Positions 8,509 through 19,428 are shown, numbered from the stretch's first letter. The stretch: 64,000 nucleotides of DNA from Prochlorococcus sp. AG-409-J16 (GCA_003215655.1 QCKB01000002.1:124001-188000); one strand, 5' to 3'. The notes: generated by a model from the letters alone, not told the origin. A program made the numbers and translations.

Positions 8509-11298
8509 TTGAAACCAATGTCTTTTGAGAACACGGGTCAGGCTGATTTGGTAGGAAGCCTGACAACTGATCCAGATCGATTCAGCAATGAAGCATGGAA
8601 TTTATTGCTTGCTAGTCAGGATGTCGCTAGAAGATGGCGTCACGGAGAAATGGATGTGGAGCATTTGCTTCAGGTTTTGTTTACCGATCGCGCCTATAAA
8701 AATTTTGTAGAAGATTTGCCTTTAGATAATGGACAGTTGTTAGATGGGTTGGAGGAGTTTTTGGTAGATCAGCCCACCTCAAGAGGAGCAGAGCTTTTTG
8801 TAGGGGACGATTTAGAAGATTTACTCGAAGAAGCAGAGCGATTAAGGGTTCAATGGGGATCTCGTCTGATTGAAATATCTCATTTGATGATTGCTTTTGG
8901 TAGGGATCTGAGAATAGGTAAAGAGCTTTTCCTTCGGTTGGGTCTTCCTTCAGAAAAGTTGGAGGCTGAAGTAAGGAATTTAAATCCTATGAGTCGTCAA
9001 AACTTTGAACAAAAACCCTTTTCTCAAAACTCTCTCGAAAAGAAATCTGAATCATCTTTGCCTAATACAAAAGCTTCTAATTCATCCCCATCAGTTGATC
9101 AGTCAGAGAAATCAGAAATTAATCATCAACAAATTCAATTAAAGGTTCAGGAAGAGCCCCGGCAAGCACTTGAGTCTTATGGACGGGACCTTACCGAGGC
9201 TGCTAAAGCAGGTGAATTAGATCCTGTAATAGGAAGGGATCCTGAGATTAGAAGACTAATTAAGGTTCTATCACGAAGGAATAAAAATAATCCTGTTTTG
9301 ATAGGTGCCCCAGGTGTTGGCAAGACTGCTATAGCAGAGCTTTTGGCTCAAAGAATAGTGGCTGGAGAGGTCCCAGATTCTCTTAAAGGTTTGAGATTGG
9401 TTGCTCTTGATTTGGGAGCACTAATTGCAGGGGCTAAGTTTCGGGGTCAGTTTGAGGAACGTTTTCGATCTGTTCTTACAGAGGTTAGTGATCCAGATGC
9501 AGGAGTGATTTTATTTATTGATGAATTACATACAGTTATTAGTAGTGATAGATCGAGTGCAGATGCCGGAAGCTTATTGAAGCCTGTTTTGGCACGAGGG
9601 GATTTGAGATGTATTGGTGCTACTACCCCAGAAAACTATCGACGCACGGTCGAAAAAGATCAAGCATTAAATAGACGTTTTCAACAAGTTCTTATTAAGG
9701 AGCCAAGCCTAGAGTTAAGTCTTGAGATTTTGCAAGGTTTAAAAGAACGATATGAATTACATCATGGAGTCACTATTACCGATGCAGCTATTAAGGCGGC
9801 TAACCGTTTGGGAGATCGTTATATCAGTGATCGTTGTTTGCCGGATAAAGCTATTGACTTAATTGATGAAGCGGCTGCTCAACTAAAGATGGATGTCACT
9901 TCAAAACCACAGGTCGTTGAGGAAGCTGAGTTGGAACTTCGTCGAGTTGAGCTTTTGATTTTGGCTGCTGATCATTCTCCTCAGGAGGAAAGGACAAGGT
10001 TGCAGCGATTAAGACTTGAAGCATCGGCTTGCTTGAATGATTTGCGTGAGCGTTGGCAAGCGGAACGTGATCAACTTGCTGAGCTTCGACAGTTATTACA
10101 ACAAGATGAGGACCTTAGGAATGACATTGCTGATGCGGAGCGCTTAGGGGATCTGGAAGAGGCAGCGCGGTTGCAGTATGACAAGTTGCATGGAGTACAA
10201 CAGAGAAGAGCAAAGTTAGAAAATGATTTAGCAAAAGCACAATCTTCAGGAGATGCCTTACTAAGAGACCAAGTTGAAGCTGAAGATATTGCTGATGTAG
10301 TTGCTCGCTGGACAGGTATCCCGATTCAGCGCCTTCTGGCAGGAGAAAGGCAAAAATTATTAGGCCTTGAATCTCATTTGGCTGAAAGAGTAATTGGGCA
10401 AATTGATGCTGTTCGAGCAGTTTCGGCTGCGATCAGAAGAGCTCGTGCTGGGATGAAGGACCCTCGACGACCAGTTGGCTCTTTTTTGTTTATGGGACCT
10501 ACCGGTGTAGGTAAAACTGAACTGGCAAAGGCACTTGCATCATCGCTTTTTGATGAGGAGGAGGCTTTGGTGAGATTGGATATGAGCGAATTTATGGAAC
10601 GTAATGCAGTAGCACGTTTATTGGGAGCACCGCCTGGATATGTTGGTTATGAGGAAGGTGGCCAGTTAACTGAAGCGGTTCGTATGCGTCCATATGCTGT
10701 TTTGCTTTTGGATGAGATTGAAAAGGCCCATCCTGACGTTTTTAATGTTTTACTTCAGGTGCTTGATGATGGTCGATTAACTGATTCTCAAGGGAGAACA
10801 GTCGATTTCAGGCATACTGTAATTGTGATGACAAGTAACCTTGCTAGTCGGTCAATTCTTGACTCCGCAAGAGTGGCAAAAAAGGAGGGAGCGGATCTTG
10901 TTCTTTTAGATAAACAGCTTGGTCAACAGGTTGATGAGTCTTTAAAAAAACATTTTCGTCCTGAGTTTTTGAATCGCATTGATGAGGTGATTCGGTTTAG
11001 GCCTCTTAAAGTTGATGATTTACAGAAAATTGTACGTTTGCATTTAGCTGATTTATCAGTCCTTTTAGCAGAACAGAGCCTTGAATTAAGAGTTGATGAT
11101 GATGTTGTCGAGTCTTTAGCATTAAAGGGTTATGAGCCTGAATATGGCGCACGTCCTTTGAGGCGAGTTTTGCGGCGACAGCTTGAGAATCCTTTGGCTA
11201 CAGAATTACTAGAAGAGCGATTTAATTCTGCTAGGGCAGTGCGAGTTAAAACTTCTGTAGAGGTTCCTGAAGAATTACTTTTTGTTCTGGAGGAATAA
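8509..11298 (+). CDS. clpB: ClpB-family AAA+ chaperone (ClpB2-like paralogue)
   Basis: 929 residues. Order: Clp N-terminal repeat domain (about 20-160), a Ser/Asn/Gln-rich linker (about 165-215), AAA1 with Walker [11 protein letters not shown] and Walker [11 protein letters not shown], a coiled-coil middle domain (about 470-580), and AAA2 with [23 protein letters not shown] and the GYVGYEEGG pore loop. Hsp100 disaggregases work with DnaK. The divergent N-domain, the long polar linker and GAPGVGKT in place of the usual GEPGVGKT resemble cyanobacterial ClpB2 and not the heat-induced ClpB1. Typical ClpB is about 860-870 residues, so this one is longer. First start chosen; a second ATG follows three codons on. 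Confidence 0.9.
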   Translation: MKPMSFENTGQADLVGSLTTDPDRFSNEAWNLLLASQDVARRWRHGEMDVEHLLQVLFTDRAYKNFVEDLPLDNGQLLDGLEEFLVDQPTSRGAELFVGDDLEDLLEEAERLRVQWGSRLIEISHLMIAFGRDLRIGKELFLRLGLPSEKLEAEVRNLNPMSRQNFEQKPFSQNSLEKKSESSLPNTKASNSSPSVDQSEKSEINHQQIQLKVQEEPRQALESYGRDLTEAAKAGELDPVIGRDPEIRRLIKVLSRRNKNNPVLIGAPGVGKTAIAELLAQRIVAGEVPDSLKGLRLVALDLGALIAGAKFRGQFEERFRSVLTEVSDPDAGVILFIDELHTVISSDRSSADAGSLLKPVLARGDLRCIGATTPENYRRTVEKDQALNRRFQQVLIKEPSLELSLEILQGLKERYELHHGVTITDAAIKAANRLGDRYISDRCLPDKAIDLIDEAAAQLKMDVTSKPQVVEEAELELRRVELLILAADHSPQEERTRLQRLRLEASACLNDLRERWQAERDQLAELRQLLQQDEDLRNDIADAERLGDLEEAARLQYDKLHGVQQRRAKLENDLAKAQSSGDALLRDQVEAEDIADVVARWTGIPIQRLLAGERQKLLGLESHLAERVIGQIDAVRAVSAAIRRARAGMKDPRRPVGSFLFMGPTGVGKTELAKALASSLFDEEEALVRLDMSEFMERNAVARLLGAPPGYVGYEEGGQLTEAVRMRPYAVLLLDEIEKAHPDVFNVLLQVLDDGRLTDSQGRTVDFRHTVIVMTSNLASRSILDSARVAKKEGADLVLLDKQLGQQVDESLKKHFRPEFLNRIDEVIRFRPLKVDDLQKIVRLHLADLSVLLAEQSLELRVDDDVVESLALKGYEPEYGARPLRRVLRRQLENPLATELLEERFNSARAVRVKTSVEVPEELLFVLEE

Positions 11299-11373
11299 GT
11301 TATCAGCATCCGTTAGTGTGTGAGTTAATTGGCCCATGCATAAGCATTGGTCCCAAAATCTGGTTTTTTTGAA

Positions 11374-11616
11374 TTGACGACCCCTACTCCCGAGGAAACA
11401 ACTCCAGAAAACTCGCCACCCCCTGAGGTTGAGGCCCCCCGCCAGAGTGGTTTTTTTTCTTCAACCTATGAAGAATTAAAGCTTGTTGTTTGGCCTAGTC
11501 GCCAGCAACTATTTAGTGAGTCTATAGCAGTCATTCTTATGGTTACTCTTTCAGCTGCATCAATTGCAGCAATTAGTCGATTTTATGGATGGGGGGCTTC
11601 CCAAATCTTTCGATAA
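11374..11616 (+). CDS. secE: Preprotein translocase subunit SecE
   Basis: Single-spanning subunit of the SecYEG channel. The conserved amphipathic segment TYEELKLVVWPSRQQLFSES precedes one membrane helix (AVILMVTLSAASIAAI). I use the TTG at 11374 (MTTPTPEE, 80 residues). A TTG at 11347 would give 89 residues starting MVPKSGFFE, and neither has a clear Shine-Dalgarno sequence. The N-terminus is Pro/Thr/Glu-rich. It precedes nusG, the usual bacterial order secE-nusG-rplK-rplA-rplJ-rplL. Confidence 0.9.
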   Translation: MTTPTPEETTPENSPPPEVEAPRQSGFFSSTYEELKLVVWPSRQQLFSESIAVILMVTLSAASIAAISRFYGWGASQIFR

Positions 11617-11670
11617 ATTCATAAGGCGCTAGCTTTTTATTATTTAGTAATTTTTAGAACATTTTTTCCA

Positions 11671-12342
11671 GTGACAACATCTGAATCCCAGCCTAAAGAT
11701 CCATCAGCAATTCTGGATAGTTCTGCGTCTGATAAGACCGAGCAGGAATTATCTAATTCATCAGCTATTGCTAAGACTGCAATTGCTCGTTGGTATGCAG
11801 TTCAGGTTGCTTCTAGCTGTGAAAAGAAGGTAAAAGCAACTTTAGAGCAACGAGCTGTGACACTTGGGGTTAGTTCTCGCATTCTTGAAATTGAGATTCC
11901 CCAGACTCCTGCGGTGAAATTAAAAAAGGATGGAAGTCGTCAGTCGACAGAGGAAAAGGTTTTTCCTGGATATGTTCTTGTTCGTATGGTTTTAGATGAA
12001 GACACAATGATGGCGGTTAGAAGTACTCCCAATGTCATTAACTTTGTAGGTGCAGAAGATCGTCGCTCTACTGGAAAGGCTAGAGGTCATATCAAGCCAC
12101 GCCCATTAAGCCGGCAAGAGGTTGATCGCATATTTAAACGAGCTGCTGAAAAGAAAACCGTGGTAAAACTTGATCTCACTGAAGGTGATCAAATACTAGT
12201 TACTGCAGGGCCTTTTAAAGATTTCCAAGGGGAGGTTATAGAAGTCTCGGGAGAGCGGAGCAAGTTAAAGGCATTGCTTTCGATCTTTGGTAGGGAAACC
12301 CCAGTTGAGTTGGAGTTTTCGCAAATCAGTAAACAAAATTGA
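11671..12342 (+). CDS. nusG: Transcription termination/antitermination factor NusG
   Basis: 223 residues with GTG start. NGN domain from about residue 40 (ARWYAVQVASSCEKKVKATL ... VFPGYVLVRM) and C-terminal KOW motif (EGDQILVTAGPFKDFQGEVI). Binds RNA polymerase and couples transcription to translation. The first 38 residues are a low-complexity polar extension, common in cyanobacterial NusG. Between secE and rplK as usual. Confidence 0.97.
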   Translation: MTTSESQPKDPSAILDSSASDKTEQELSNSSAIAKTAIARWYAVQVASSCEKKVKATLEQRAVTLGVSSRILEIEIPQTPAVKLKKDGSRQSTEEKVFPGYVLVRMVLDEDTMMAVRSTPNVINFVGAEDRRSTGKARGHIKPRPLSRQEVDRIFKRAAEKKTVVKLDLTEGDQILVTAGPFKDFQGEVIEVSGERSKLKALLSIFGRETPVELEFSQISKQN

Positions 12343-12349
12343 GTGAACT

Positions 12350-12404
12350 GCGACTGTCACCCTATTGAGGGCGGTCGAGGAGGTAGGTTCTACATCCTGC
12401 TCCA
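12350..12404 (+). promoter_or_regulatory. Hairpin-rich leader before rplK
   Basis: The nusG-rplK gap contains a hairpin with stem CCCT-ATTG-AGGG flanked by GAC/GTC (12350-12376), then a second potential stem, GGAG...CTCC (12378-12403). Neither is followed by T residues. They may be a processing or regulatory leader of the rplK-rplA transcript. No known family matched by eye. Confidence 0.3.
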
Positions 12405-12453
12405 TCTGATAAATATATTCAGGTGATCCGCATTTATTCAATTTCGCTAGAAG

Positions 12454-12879
12454 ATGGCAAAGAAAGTCGTAGCTGTGATCAAGCTGGCCCTGCAGGCTGG
12501 TAAAGCAAATCCAGCCCCACCAGTAGGCCCTGCTCTAGGTCAACATGGTGTCAACATCATGGCCTTTTGCAAGGAGTACAACGCTCGTACTCAGGACAAA
12601 GTAGGTTTTGTGATTCCTGTTGAAATTTCGGTCTTTGAAGATCGGAGTTTTACCTTTATTACTAAAACCCCTCCAGCATCAGTTCTGATTACAAAAGCTG
12701 CTGGGATCGAAAAAGGTTCTGGTGAGTCAGCGAAGGGCCAAGTCGGAAAGATCACTCGGGCTCAGCTTGAGGAGATTGCAAAGACTAAGCTGCCAGATCT
12801 TAATTGCAATACTGTTGAGTCTGCAATGAGTGTTATTGAAGGCACTGCGCGTAATATGGGTGTTGCCATCAGTGATTGA
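12454..12879 (+). CDS. rplK: 50S ribosomal protein L11
   Basis: 141 residues, normal length. Opens [20 protein letters not shown] and has the Pro-rich [17 protein letters not shown] segment, with the rRNA-binding C-terminal half ending NMGVAISD. Binds the GTPase-associated centre of 23S rRNA. It is followed after 84 bp by rplA, the usual pair. Confidence 0.98.
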   Translation: MAKKVVAVIKLALQAGKANPAPPVGPALGQHGVNIMAFCKEYNARTQDKVGFVIPVEISVFEDRSFTFITKTPPASVLITKAAGIEKGSGESAKGQVGKITRAQLEEIAKTKLPDLNCNTVESAMSVIEGTARNMGVAISD

Positions 12880-12925
12880 ATAATTGCTGGGGTCATCTTT
12901 ATAGTTATCAACTAAACCTTTACTC

Positions 12926-12954
12926 GGGGGAGACAACCAAGTCGCCTGTACCCC
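12926..12954 (+). promoter_or_regulatory. Possible hairpin just upstream of rplA
   Basis: GGGG (12926-12929) can pair with CCCC (12951-12954), and GAC-AACCAA-GTC forms an inner stem (12932-12943). It ends 10 bp before the rplA start, so it could control initiation. L1 autoregulation is well known in bacteria, but matching this hairpin to an L1 site is only a guess. Confidence 0.3.
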
Positions 12955-12963
12955 ATCATTTCT

Positions 12964-13668
12964 ATGCCAAAACCCTCAAAGCGCTTTACTAGTCTTTCTA
13001 GCAAGGTTGAAGATCGTATTTACCAGCCTCTAGAGGCTATTGAGCTTGTGAAAGCTAATGCGAATGCAAAATTCGACGAAACTATCGAGGCACATGTTCG
13101 TCTAGGGATTGATCCGAAGTACACCGATCAGCAATTGCGAACCACTGTCGCTTTACCGAATGGTACGGGTCAGACGGTTCGGATTGCAGTTATAGCAAGG
13201 GGTGAGAAAGTGGCTGAAGCTAAGGACGCAGGAGCAGAGCTTGCAGGAGAGGATGAGTTGGTTGAAAGTATTGCTAAAGGAGATATGAATTTTGATCTGC
13301 TTATTGCTACTCCAGACATGATGCCTAAGGTTGCCAAGCTGGGTCGCGTTTTAGGGCCAAGAGGTCTTATGCCGAACCCAAAGGCTGGAACAGTAACTAC
13401 AGATCTAGTTGGTGCAATTAAGGAGTTCAAGGCCGGAAAACTTGAATTTCGTGCAGATCGAGCTGGCATAGTTCATGTTCGTTTTGGGAAAGCGAGTTTT
13501 TCTGCAGAACACCTTTTAGAAAATCTAACAACTTTGCACGAGACAATTGAACGCAATAAGCCAAGTGGAGCCAAAGGTCGTTTCTGGAGAAGTTTTTATT
13601 TGACTTCAACTATGGGCCCTTCTGTTGAGGTCGATTTAGCTGCTTTGCAAGAAAACAAACAGGATTAA
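12964..13668 (+). CDS. rplA: 50S ribosomal protein L1
   Basis: 234 residues. Signature region is [20 protein letters not shown] followed by [15 protein letters not shown]. Two-domain L1 that binds the mobile stalk of 23S rRNA, and in many bacteria represses its own mRNA. ATG start at 12964. Followed by the L10 leader. Confidence 0.98.
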   Translation: MPKPSKRFTSLSSKVEDRIYQPLEAIELVKANANAKFDETIEAHVRLGIDPKYTDQQLRTTVALPNGTGQTVRIAVIARGEKVAEAKDAGAELAGEDELVESIAKGDMNFDLLIATPDMMPKVAKLGRVLGPRGLMPNPKAGTVTTDLVGAIKEFKAGKLEFRADRAGIVHVRFGKASFSAEHLLENLTTLHETIERNKPSGAKGRFWRSFYLTSTMGPSVEVDLAALQENKQD

Positions 13669-13679
13669 TGACCTTGTTG

Positions 13680-13800
13680 TTGTAAGGTTAGGAAACGGCA
13701 TAAGCCGATGGGCAAATCACCGGACCTAAGACAGTAGGTTTCAAATCAAGTGATGTTATTTCATCATTTGAATTTGATTAAATCCTGCCGAGGTATACAT
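13680..13800 (+). ncRNA. Ribosomal protein L10 leader
   Basis: The 236-bp gap before rplJ contains the hallmark paired strands of the L10 leader: ACCT-AAGACAGT-AGG (13724-13738) facing CCT-GCCG-AGGT (13784-13794). The outer and inner helices pair exactly and leave the kink-turn-like internal loop with AAGACAG. The hairpin above it is a long stem, TCAAATCAAGTGATG (13741-13755) with CATCATTTGAATTTGA (13762-13777), needing only one bulge and one G-U pair. A small CGGC-ATAA-GCCG stem lies 5' of it. L10(L12)4 binds this element to repress rplJ-rplL. Confidence 0.85.
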
Positions 13801-13904
13801 GACGACTTTTCCTTATTTGGACTGGATCGGTTTGTGACCTCGTCTCATTTTCGAGAAATCAAGGTTCGCATGCTCAGCTTTTCCACCGATTCGATCCAAA
13901 TCTT

Positions 13905-14426
13905 ATGGGCCGCACTCTGGAGAATAAACAGCAAATCGTTAAAGAGCTTAAAGAGCTTTTAAGCGAGGCTGAAATGGCATTAGTCCTTGATTATCAAGGT
14001 CTATCCATAAAAGAGATGTCTGACCTGCGAACACGTTTGCGGGAAAGCAATGGTGTCTGCAAGGTGACCAAAAATACCTTGATGCGTCGCGCTATTGATG
14101 GAAATAGTGCGTGGACAGATCTCAATTCCTTACTTAAAGGAACTAATGCATTCGTCCTTGTAAAAGGCGATGTGGGGGGAGCCGTTAAGGCTCTTCAGTC
14201 TTTTCAAAAGGAAACTAAGAAATCTGAGACTAAGGGCGGTCTTTTCGAAGGCAAGTTACTTACTCATGATGAGATCAAGGCTATTGGAGATTTACCTTCT
14301 AAAGAGGTTCTCATGGCTCAACTCGCAGGCGCAATCAATGCTTTGGCTACCAAGGTCGCTGTAGGTATTAACGAGGTTCCATCTGGTCTTGCTCGTTCAC
14401 TAAAACAGCATGCTGAAGGCGACTAG
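13905..14426 (+). CDS. rplJ: 50S ribosomal protein L10
   Basis: 173 residues, [20 protein letters not shown] at the start, normal for the family. L10 forms the base of the L7/L12 stalk. The C-terminal helix ([20 protein letters not shown]) is the L12 dimer-binding region. Controlled by the leader just upstream. rplL follows after 61 bp. Confidence 0.98.
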   Translation: MGRTLENKQQIVKELKELLSEAEMALVLDYQGLSIKEMSDLRTRLRESNGVCKVTKNTLMRRAIDGNSAWTDLNSLLKGTNAFVLVKGDVGGAVKALQSFQKETKKSETKGGLFEGKLLTHDEIKAIGDLPSKEVLMAQLAGAINALATKVAVGINEVPSGLARSLKQHAEGD

Positions 14427-14487
14427 GCCTGAACCAGTATCTTTTTAATTCTCATTTCCCTAATCATTCAGTTGCTGAATTCCAATC

Positions 14488-14880
14488 ATGTCTGCAAAAA
14501 CCGACAAAATTCTAGATTCATTGAAAGAACTTTCTTTGCTTGAGGCTTCTGAGCTTGTTAAGCAAATCGAGGAAGCTTTTGGGGTATCTGCTGCTGCTTC
14601 TGCTGGAGTTGTCATGGCCGCTCCAGGAGCTGCTGGGGGTGCAGCGGCCGAGGCTGCAGAAGAAAAAGATGAATTTGAGGTTGTACTAGAGAGCTTTGAA
14701 GCTTCTGCAAAGATTAAGGTCTTAAAGGCTGTTCGTGAGGCAACTGGACTAGGTCTTGGAGATGCAAAAGCGATGGTAGAAGCGGCTCCTAAAACCATTA
14801 AGGAAGGTGTTTCTAAAGAAGATGCTGAGAATTTGAAAAAGGCTATTGAAGAAGCCGGCGGCAAGGTAAGTCTTAAGTAA
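14488..14880 (+). CDS. rplL: 50S ribosomal protein L7/L12
   Basis: 130 residues. N-terminal dimerisation helix pair, an Ala/Gly-rich hinge at about 35-58, and the C-terminal factor-binding domain ([20 protein letters not shown], then [16 protein letters not shown]). Stalk protein that recruits translation factors. Last gene of the operon, with a strong terminator 40 bp downstream. Confidence 0.98.
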   Translation: MSAKTDKILDSLKELSLLEASELVKQIEEAFGVSAAASAGVVMAAPGAAGGAAAEAAEEKDEFEVVLESFEASAKIKVLKAVREATGLGLGDAKAMVEAAPKTIKEGVSKEDAENLKKAIEEAGGKVSLK

Positions 14881-14920
14881 ATCTGAGACTCACTTTTTTT
14901 AACCTATCAATTACTTATTA

Positions 14921-14950
14921 AAAAAGCTTTGCCATTGGCAAAGCTTTTTT
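14921..14950 (+). terminator. Intrinsic terminator after rplL
   Basis: A 13-bp perfect stem, AAAAAGCTTTGCC (14921-14933) and GGCAAAGCTTTTT (14937-14949), with a 3-nt ATT loop and a run of six Ts ending at 14950. Classic strong terminator for the ribosomal protein operon. The A-rich left arm may let it act in both directions. Confidence 0.92.
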
Positions 14951-14951
14951 G

Positions 14952-15258
14952 GTTCTTGGAAATTTATAAGGAGTCTTTCCTTGTTTCGACCCTTGGAATT
15001 TTCCAAACCCCTCACACGATTATTACCATATCCAAATTCAAAAAATCAGGAAACCATTCAGTGGAGCTATTTTAACTGTCCTTAAGCTTTTCACTTTATT
15101 TGTCTGTATTAATAGGAGCCAAGCTAAGCATCGCTAATGCTTATTACTTATTACCTTTAAGATCTCTCAAAGAAGATAGGAGTTAAGTTTTTAGCTAGTT
15201 TTGGTATAGGTTTGATTCTTACCAAGATTTTTTTCATCCATTTGGAAATAGCTTTTGA
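14952..15258 (+). promoter_or_regulatory. Intergenic region before rnhA with a small hairpin
   Basis: 307 bp without a supported gene. It holds a perfect 7-bp hairpin, TAAGCAT-CGCTA-ATGCTTA at 15125-15143, and a TATTAAT sequence near 15106 that could be a -10 box. The promoter for rnhA is expected here. No tRNA or known sRNA recognised. Confidence 0.4.
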
Positions 15259-16059
15259 ATGACTGTTGATCATGGAAGGGTGGTATCTGCTGCAACTGAT
15301 GGTGCATGCAGTGGCAATCCAGGGCCAGGTGGGTGGGGAGTGTTGATGCGATATGAGGATGGCAGCATTGAGGAATTTGGAGGTCATGAACCAAGTACCA
15401 CGAATAATCGTATGGAGCTTCAGGCCGCATTAGCTCTTCTAGAGCGTTTACAAGAACTTCCTCGTCATCCTGATTTGATAATTCGATCAGATAGTAAATA
15501 TTTAATCAATGGCTTTAGTTTGTGGCTTGATGGATGGAAGAGGAAAAATTGGCGAACAGCTTCGGGTAAACCAGTCCTTAATCAAGATCTTTGGCAGGCT
15601 TTAGATAACTTTCGTATGGTTGATGTTTCATTCACTTATGTGAAAGGTCATAGTGGCGATCCTGATAATGACCGTGTTGATCAAATTGCTGTTGGATTTT
15701 CCAAGCGCATTCCACCGACTTTGAAGACGTTAGAAAAGGATCCATCTTTTTTATCCACTACATCATCTAATAAAAAATTGAAAAAATTATCGGAAAGGGT
15801 TTTCTCGGGTAGTGATTCTGTTTCGGTCAATCTTCAGCGTTTACTCTCTCGTCTTGAGTTGGCAGATCAATTCGCTAAACATGGTTATGGATTGAGTGTG
15901 ATTGAGTTGGCAGAGTTGGTAGATGAATCCCTTCCACAAATTAAGCAAAGGCAATCTGCCTGGCGTTGGCGAGATTGGCTAGTTGAGCCTTTGGGGAATG
16001 ATTTTTGGCGTTTAACTACTCTTCCTTCCGAGGAGATTGAGGAATGTTCAGGAGAGTAG
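15259..16059 (+). CDS. rnhA: Ribonuclease HI with C-terminal extension
   Basis: 266 residues. The first ~150 are a complete RNase [17 protein letters not shown] (Asp), [10 protein letters not shown] (Glu), [10 protein letters not shown] (Asp) and [11 protein letters not shown] (Asp) supply the two-metal site that cuts RNA in RNA-DNA hybrids. The remaining ~115 residues are not part of classical RNase HI. They contain a Lys/Ser-rich linker and a helical domain ([20 protein letters not shown] ... AWRWRDWL) of unknown role, seen in my recollection in related cyanobacteria. The stop lies 5 bp before the preferred pyrD start. Confidence 0.92.
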   Translation: MTVDHGRVVSAATDGACSGNPGPGGWGVLMRYEDGSIEEFGGHEPSTTNNRMELQAALALLERLQELPRHPDLIIRSDSKYLINGFSLWLDGWKRKNWRTASGKPVLNQDLWQALDNFRMVDVSFTYVKGHSGDPDNDRVDQIAVGFSKRIPPTLKTLEKDPSFLSTTSSNKKLKKLSERVFSGSDSVSVNLQRLLSRLELADQFAKHGYGLSVIELAELVDESLPQIKQRQSAWRWRDWLVEPLGNDFWRLTTLPSEEIEECSGE

Positions 16060-16064
16060 TCACA

Positions 16065-17243
16065 ATGACTGAGTCATCAGGCAGTCTCGATGTGGCAACA
16101 GGTGGCTTTTATAACGCCTTATTTGGTGGATTGCTATCGCAAGATGAAGGTCTGGATGCTGAATTTTTGTCTCAGTCAGTTCTTGCCACATTGGGCATAG
16201 TGTCAAGGCATCGAGATTGGCCGGGATTTTCGATTGCGTTAAAGGCTGTGGCAAAGGATCTTCAACGTCGTGATCCTCGACTTCAACAGACTCTGTTTGG
16301 TTGTAGTTTTAGCAACCCCATTGGTCTTGCTGCAGGCTTTGATAAGAATGGAGTAGCAGCAGGCATTTGGGATTGTTTTGGATTTGGCTTCGTTGAGCTT
16401 GGTACCGTTACTTGGCATTCTCAGAAAGGTAATCCAAAACCTCGACTTTTTCGTCTGGCTGCAGAGCAGGCTGCTTTGAATCGGATGGGGTTTAATAACA
16501 ATGGAGCATTAGCAATGCATCGCACATTGAGCCGACAAGCTTTGCCTGTCCCAGGCCGACGCCCTGTTGTGATTGGTTTGAATTTCGGCAAGTCAAAAGT
16601 TACTTCTCTTGAGGATGCGCCAGATGACTATGCAATGTCCTTGGAGAACCTAGCTCCGTTGGCAGATTATGCGGTAATAAATGTAAGTTCTCCCAATACT
16701 CCTGGCTTGAGAGATCTTCAGGACGAAGCCCAGTTGAGACGTTTGGTAAGTCGTTTGCGAGAGTTGCAGAGTTGTCCCCCTGTATTAGTAAAGATTGCAC
16801 CTGATCTAGATGATGAATCTGTTGATGGCGTGGGGAGACTTGCGTATGAGGAGGGCCTCGCGGGAGTTATTGCGGTAAATACAAGTCTTGATCGTTTTGG
16901 CTTGGAGACCAGATGGCTTCCTCAAACAGGCCGTACTCTTGGGCAAGAGGCAGGTGGCTTGAGTGGCTTACCATTGCGAAGACGAGCTTTGGAAGTCTTA
17001 AGAAGGCTCCGTGCCACAGCTGGACCTGCATTGCCTCTTATTGGCGTAGGCGGGATTGACTCGGCTGAGGCTGCCTGGGAGCGTATTACTGCTGGAGCAT
17101 GTCTTTTGCAAATATATACAGGTTGGATTTTTAAGGGCCCGGGACTAGTGCCGACGATTTTGGAGGGATTACTTAGCCAATTGGATTTGCATGGTTTTGA
17201 CAATATTTCTGACGCTGTAGGCAGTGGAGTTCCATGGAAATAG
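16065..17243 (+). CDS. pyrD: Dihydroorotate dehydrogenase (quinone), class 2
   Basis: 392 residues from ATG 16065. GGAGAG at 16051-16056 is well placed for this start, whereas the in-frame ATG at 16044 lies inside rnhA. FMN enzyme oxidising dihydroorotate to orotate with a membrane quinone. Motifs: [38 protein letters not shown] (catalytic Ser region) and [19 protein letters not shown] (FMN phosphate site). The N-terminal helical extension marks the quinone-dependent class. Confidence 0.96.
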   Translation: MTESSGSLDVATGGFYNALFGGLLSQDEGLDAEFLSQSVLATLGIVSRHRDWPGFSIALKAVAKDLQRRDPRLQQTLFGCSFSNPIGLAAGFDKNGVAAGIWDCFGFGFVELGTVTWHSQKGNPKPRLFRLAAEQAALNRMGFNNNGALAMHRTLSRQALPVPGRRPVVIGLNFGKSKVTSLEDAPDDYAMSLENLAPLADYAVINVSSPNTPGLRDLQDEAQLRRLVSRLRELQSCPPVLVKIAPDLDDESVDGVGRLAYEEGLAGVIAVNTSLDRFGLETRWLPQTGRTLGQEAGGLSGLPLRRRALEVLRRLRATAGPALPLIGVGGIDSAEAAWERITAGACLLQIYTGWIFKGPGLVPTILEGLLSQLDLHGFDNISDAVGSGVPWK

Positions 17244-17276
17244 CAATTCGATTTTCTTTTTTGATTTGTTTATAGA

Positions 17277-18359
17277 GTGAGTTCAAGTTTTCCTAAACAT
17301 GGTGGAAATATCTTTCAAGAGGCTCAACGATTGGGCTTCCATTTAGATCAGATATTGGATGCAAGTTCATCTTTGGTACCTTTCCCTCCTCCAAGATTTT
17401 TACGTAGATGCTTGAAAGCGTCTCTAAATGGAGGTGCCTTGCGCAATTATCCAGATCGAACTCATCAGGAGTTAAGGCAAGTCATTGCTAATTGGCATGG
17501 TATTGAGCCTTCTATGGTTCTTCCTGGAAATGGGGCTTCAGAACTTTTGACATGGGTTGCTCGTGATGCTACTGAAACTGGTATGAGTACTTTGCCAGCA
17601 CCTTGTTTTGCTGACTATGAGAGGGCTTTGAATTGTTGGTCTGGATCTTTTCGTCAGGAGCGATTGCCATTGTCGTGGTCCTCTTCTGAACCTCAATCAT
17701 TTCCTTTGGCTCCTCATTCAGAGGTGATTTGGATTACTAATCCACATAATCCAACTGGTCAGTTGTGGAGTAGAGAATCATTACGACTCTTATTGGATAG
17801 GTATTCACTAGTTATTTGTGATGAAGCTTTCCTTTCATTAGTTCCTGGTGGTGAAAAGCAATCTTTAATTGGCTTGGTGAAGGACCATTCTAATTTGGTA
17901 GTTATTCGTAGTCTCACCAAGTTATTTGCAGTCGCTGGTTTGCGACTTGGTTATGCAGTCGCCGATAGTAAGAGGTTAGAAGCTTGGCAGAAGTGGCGGG
18001 ATCCTTGGCCCCTGAATGGCTTAGCTATTGCTGCGGGAACTACGTTAATGACAGATGTATCCGCGTTAGAAGAATGGATAAGGAAGGTTCAAAATTGGGT
18101 GACAGTTGAAGGCTCCTGGCTGCAAGAAAGGTTGCATGCGATGCCAGGCATTTTTCCTCATCCATCTTCAGTCAATTTTCTTTTGATTCACGGAAGAACA
18201 TCGTTATTAGATTTCCATCAAAAAATGTCAAGTCGCGGGGTTTTGTTGAGAGATTGTCGTTCTTTCGTAGGTCTTGGAGAATCATGGTTGAGAATTGGAT
18301 TGCAAAACAGAGCTGGTAATCGTCGGATCGTCTCAGAAATGAAGAAATTGCTTATTTAA
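17277..18359 (+). CDS. cobC: PLP-dependent aminotransferase, CobC/CobD (threonine-phosphate decarboxylase) type
   Basis: 360 residues, GTG start. Fold-type I class I/II aminotransferase: [20 protein letters not shown] and [15 protein letters not shown], whose Lys would bind PLP. The opening [13 protein letters not shown] and [13 protein letters not shown] resemble CobC/CobD, which makes (R)-1-amino-2-propanol phosphate for cobalamin. HisC is related, but the HGG start favours the cobalamin role. Its last 8 bp overlap murG from the opposite strand. Confidence 0.8.
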   Translation: MSSSFPKHGGNIFQEAQRLGFHLDQILDASSSLVPFPPPRFLRRCLKASLNGGALRNYPDRTHQELRQVIANWHGIEPSMVLPGNGASELLTWVARDATETGMSTLPAPCFADYERALNCWSGSFRQERLPLSWSSSEPQSFPLAPHSEVIWITNPHNPTGQLWSRESLRLLLDRYSLVICDEAFLSLVPGGEKQSLIGLVKDHSNLVVIRSLTKLFAVAGLRLGYAVADSKRLEAWQKWRDPWPLNGLAIAAGTTLMTDVSALEEWIRKVQNWVTVEGSWLQERLHAMPGIFPHPSSVNFLLIHGRTSLLDFHQKMSSRGVLLRDCRSFVGLGESWLRIGLQNRAGNRRIVSEMKKLLI

Positions 18360-19428
18360 CTTGCTCGATAAGGTCGATTAATTTTTCCTTAGCATTGATT
18401 GCTCCTAACTCTTGCATCGCTTTCCTCATTCCTATGAGAGGGTCATTTTCATTTTTGTTAGCAGATACTTTTGTTTTTAGTAATCGCCAAAGGGCATCAT
18501 TTAATGCTCGGTGGGTAGGTAAATGTTCGTGAACTATTACAGCAGCCCCTTTTGCTGCTATATAAGCCGCATTCGCTTCTTGGTGTTGATCCGTAGCGAA
18601 TGGATATGGGACGAGTACAGCAGGTGTTCCACACATGGCTATTTCACTAAGACTTCCAGCACCTGCACGACTTATAACCAGGTCTGCATGTTGTAGTAAG
18701 CCTGGAATTTCATTAGTAAATGCTGTCTCTATCAGATTGGGGTGCTCGTTTTTTTTAGATTTACTTTTTTGTTCACCTGTTATATGAACGACTTTGCAAC
18801 CGGCTTCTAAGAGGGAGGGTAAAACAGCTTCGACCATTAAATTAAGACCAACAGCTCCTTGACTGCCTCCCATGACAACTATTAGGGGACCTTTCCCTTT
18901 GGGGACCCAGCTTGGTTGAGCTTGAGGTCTGAAAAATTCAGATCTTATTGGTGTGCCTGTTATAACAATTTTTAAAGTTCGTATGCTTTTTGTGGCTTTT
19001 GTTGGAAACCCAAGAGCGACCACATTGCAAAATCGACCCATTAATCGTGTGACTCGTCCTGGGATAGCGTTTGATTCATGGATGATAATTGGAATGCCGC
19101 ACGTAAATGCTCCTAGGATTGCAGGAGCTGCAATATATCCACCGGTTGTAAAAACGATATCGATCTTTCTACGTAGGATTAATTTTCTTACGGATCTGGT
19201 TGCAACTAAAAGCTTTATTAATTGCAGAATCTTTTGCCAAGGGCTGCCTTGAAGGCCTCCTGCTGGGATAGTTACAAGACCATATTTCTTAGGTACAAGT
19301 TTCGTTTCAAGTCGATCTGGAACACCTAGCCAACTTATATTCCAGCTTTCAGTTAATGCTTCGGCTACTGCAATTGCAGGGAATAAATGGCCTCCTGTAC
19401 CACTAGCAGCTATCAGTATCTTTTTCAT
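18352..19428 (-). CDS. murG: UDP-GlcNAc:undecaprenyl-pyrophosphoryl-MurNAc-pentapeptide transferase MurG
   Basis: 358 residues, GT28 glycosyltransferase that converts lipid I to lipid II at the inner face of the cytoplasmic membrane. N-terminal [15 protein letters not shown], then [55 protein letters not shown] and [14 protein letters not shown] are all family signatures. Length normal. ATG start at 19428. Confidence 0.97.
   Translation of the reverse strand: MKKILIAASGTGGHLFPAIAVAEALTESWNISWLGVPDRLETKLVPKKYGLVTIPAGGLQGSPWQKILQLIKLLVATRSVRKLILRRKIDIVFTTGGYIAAPAILGAFTCGIPIIIHESNAIPGRVTRLMGRFCNVVALGFPTKATKSIRTLKIVITGTPIRSEFFRPQAQPSWVPKGKGPLIVVMGGSQGAVGLNLMVEAVLPSLLEAGCKVVHITGEQKSKSKKNEHPNLIETAFTNEIPGLLQHADLVISRAGAGSLSEIAMCGTPAVLVPYPFATDQHQEANAAYIAAKGAAVIVHEHLPTHRALNDALWRLLKTKVSANKNENDPLIGMRKAMQELGAINAKEKLIDLIEQVK

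Noticed and set aside
13170-13469. Minus-strand frame inside rplA
   Set aside because: Shadow of a conserved ribosomal protein gene.
15008-15017. CCCCTCACAC resembling the unpaired core of the Yfr1 small RNA (ACUCCUCACAC)
   Set aside because: Not an exact match and lacks the flanking stem-loops and terminator of Yfr1.
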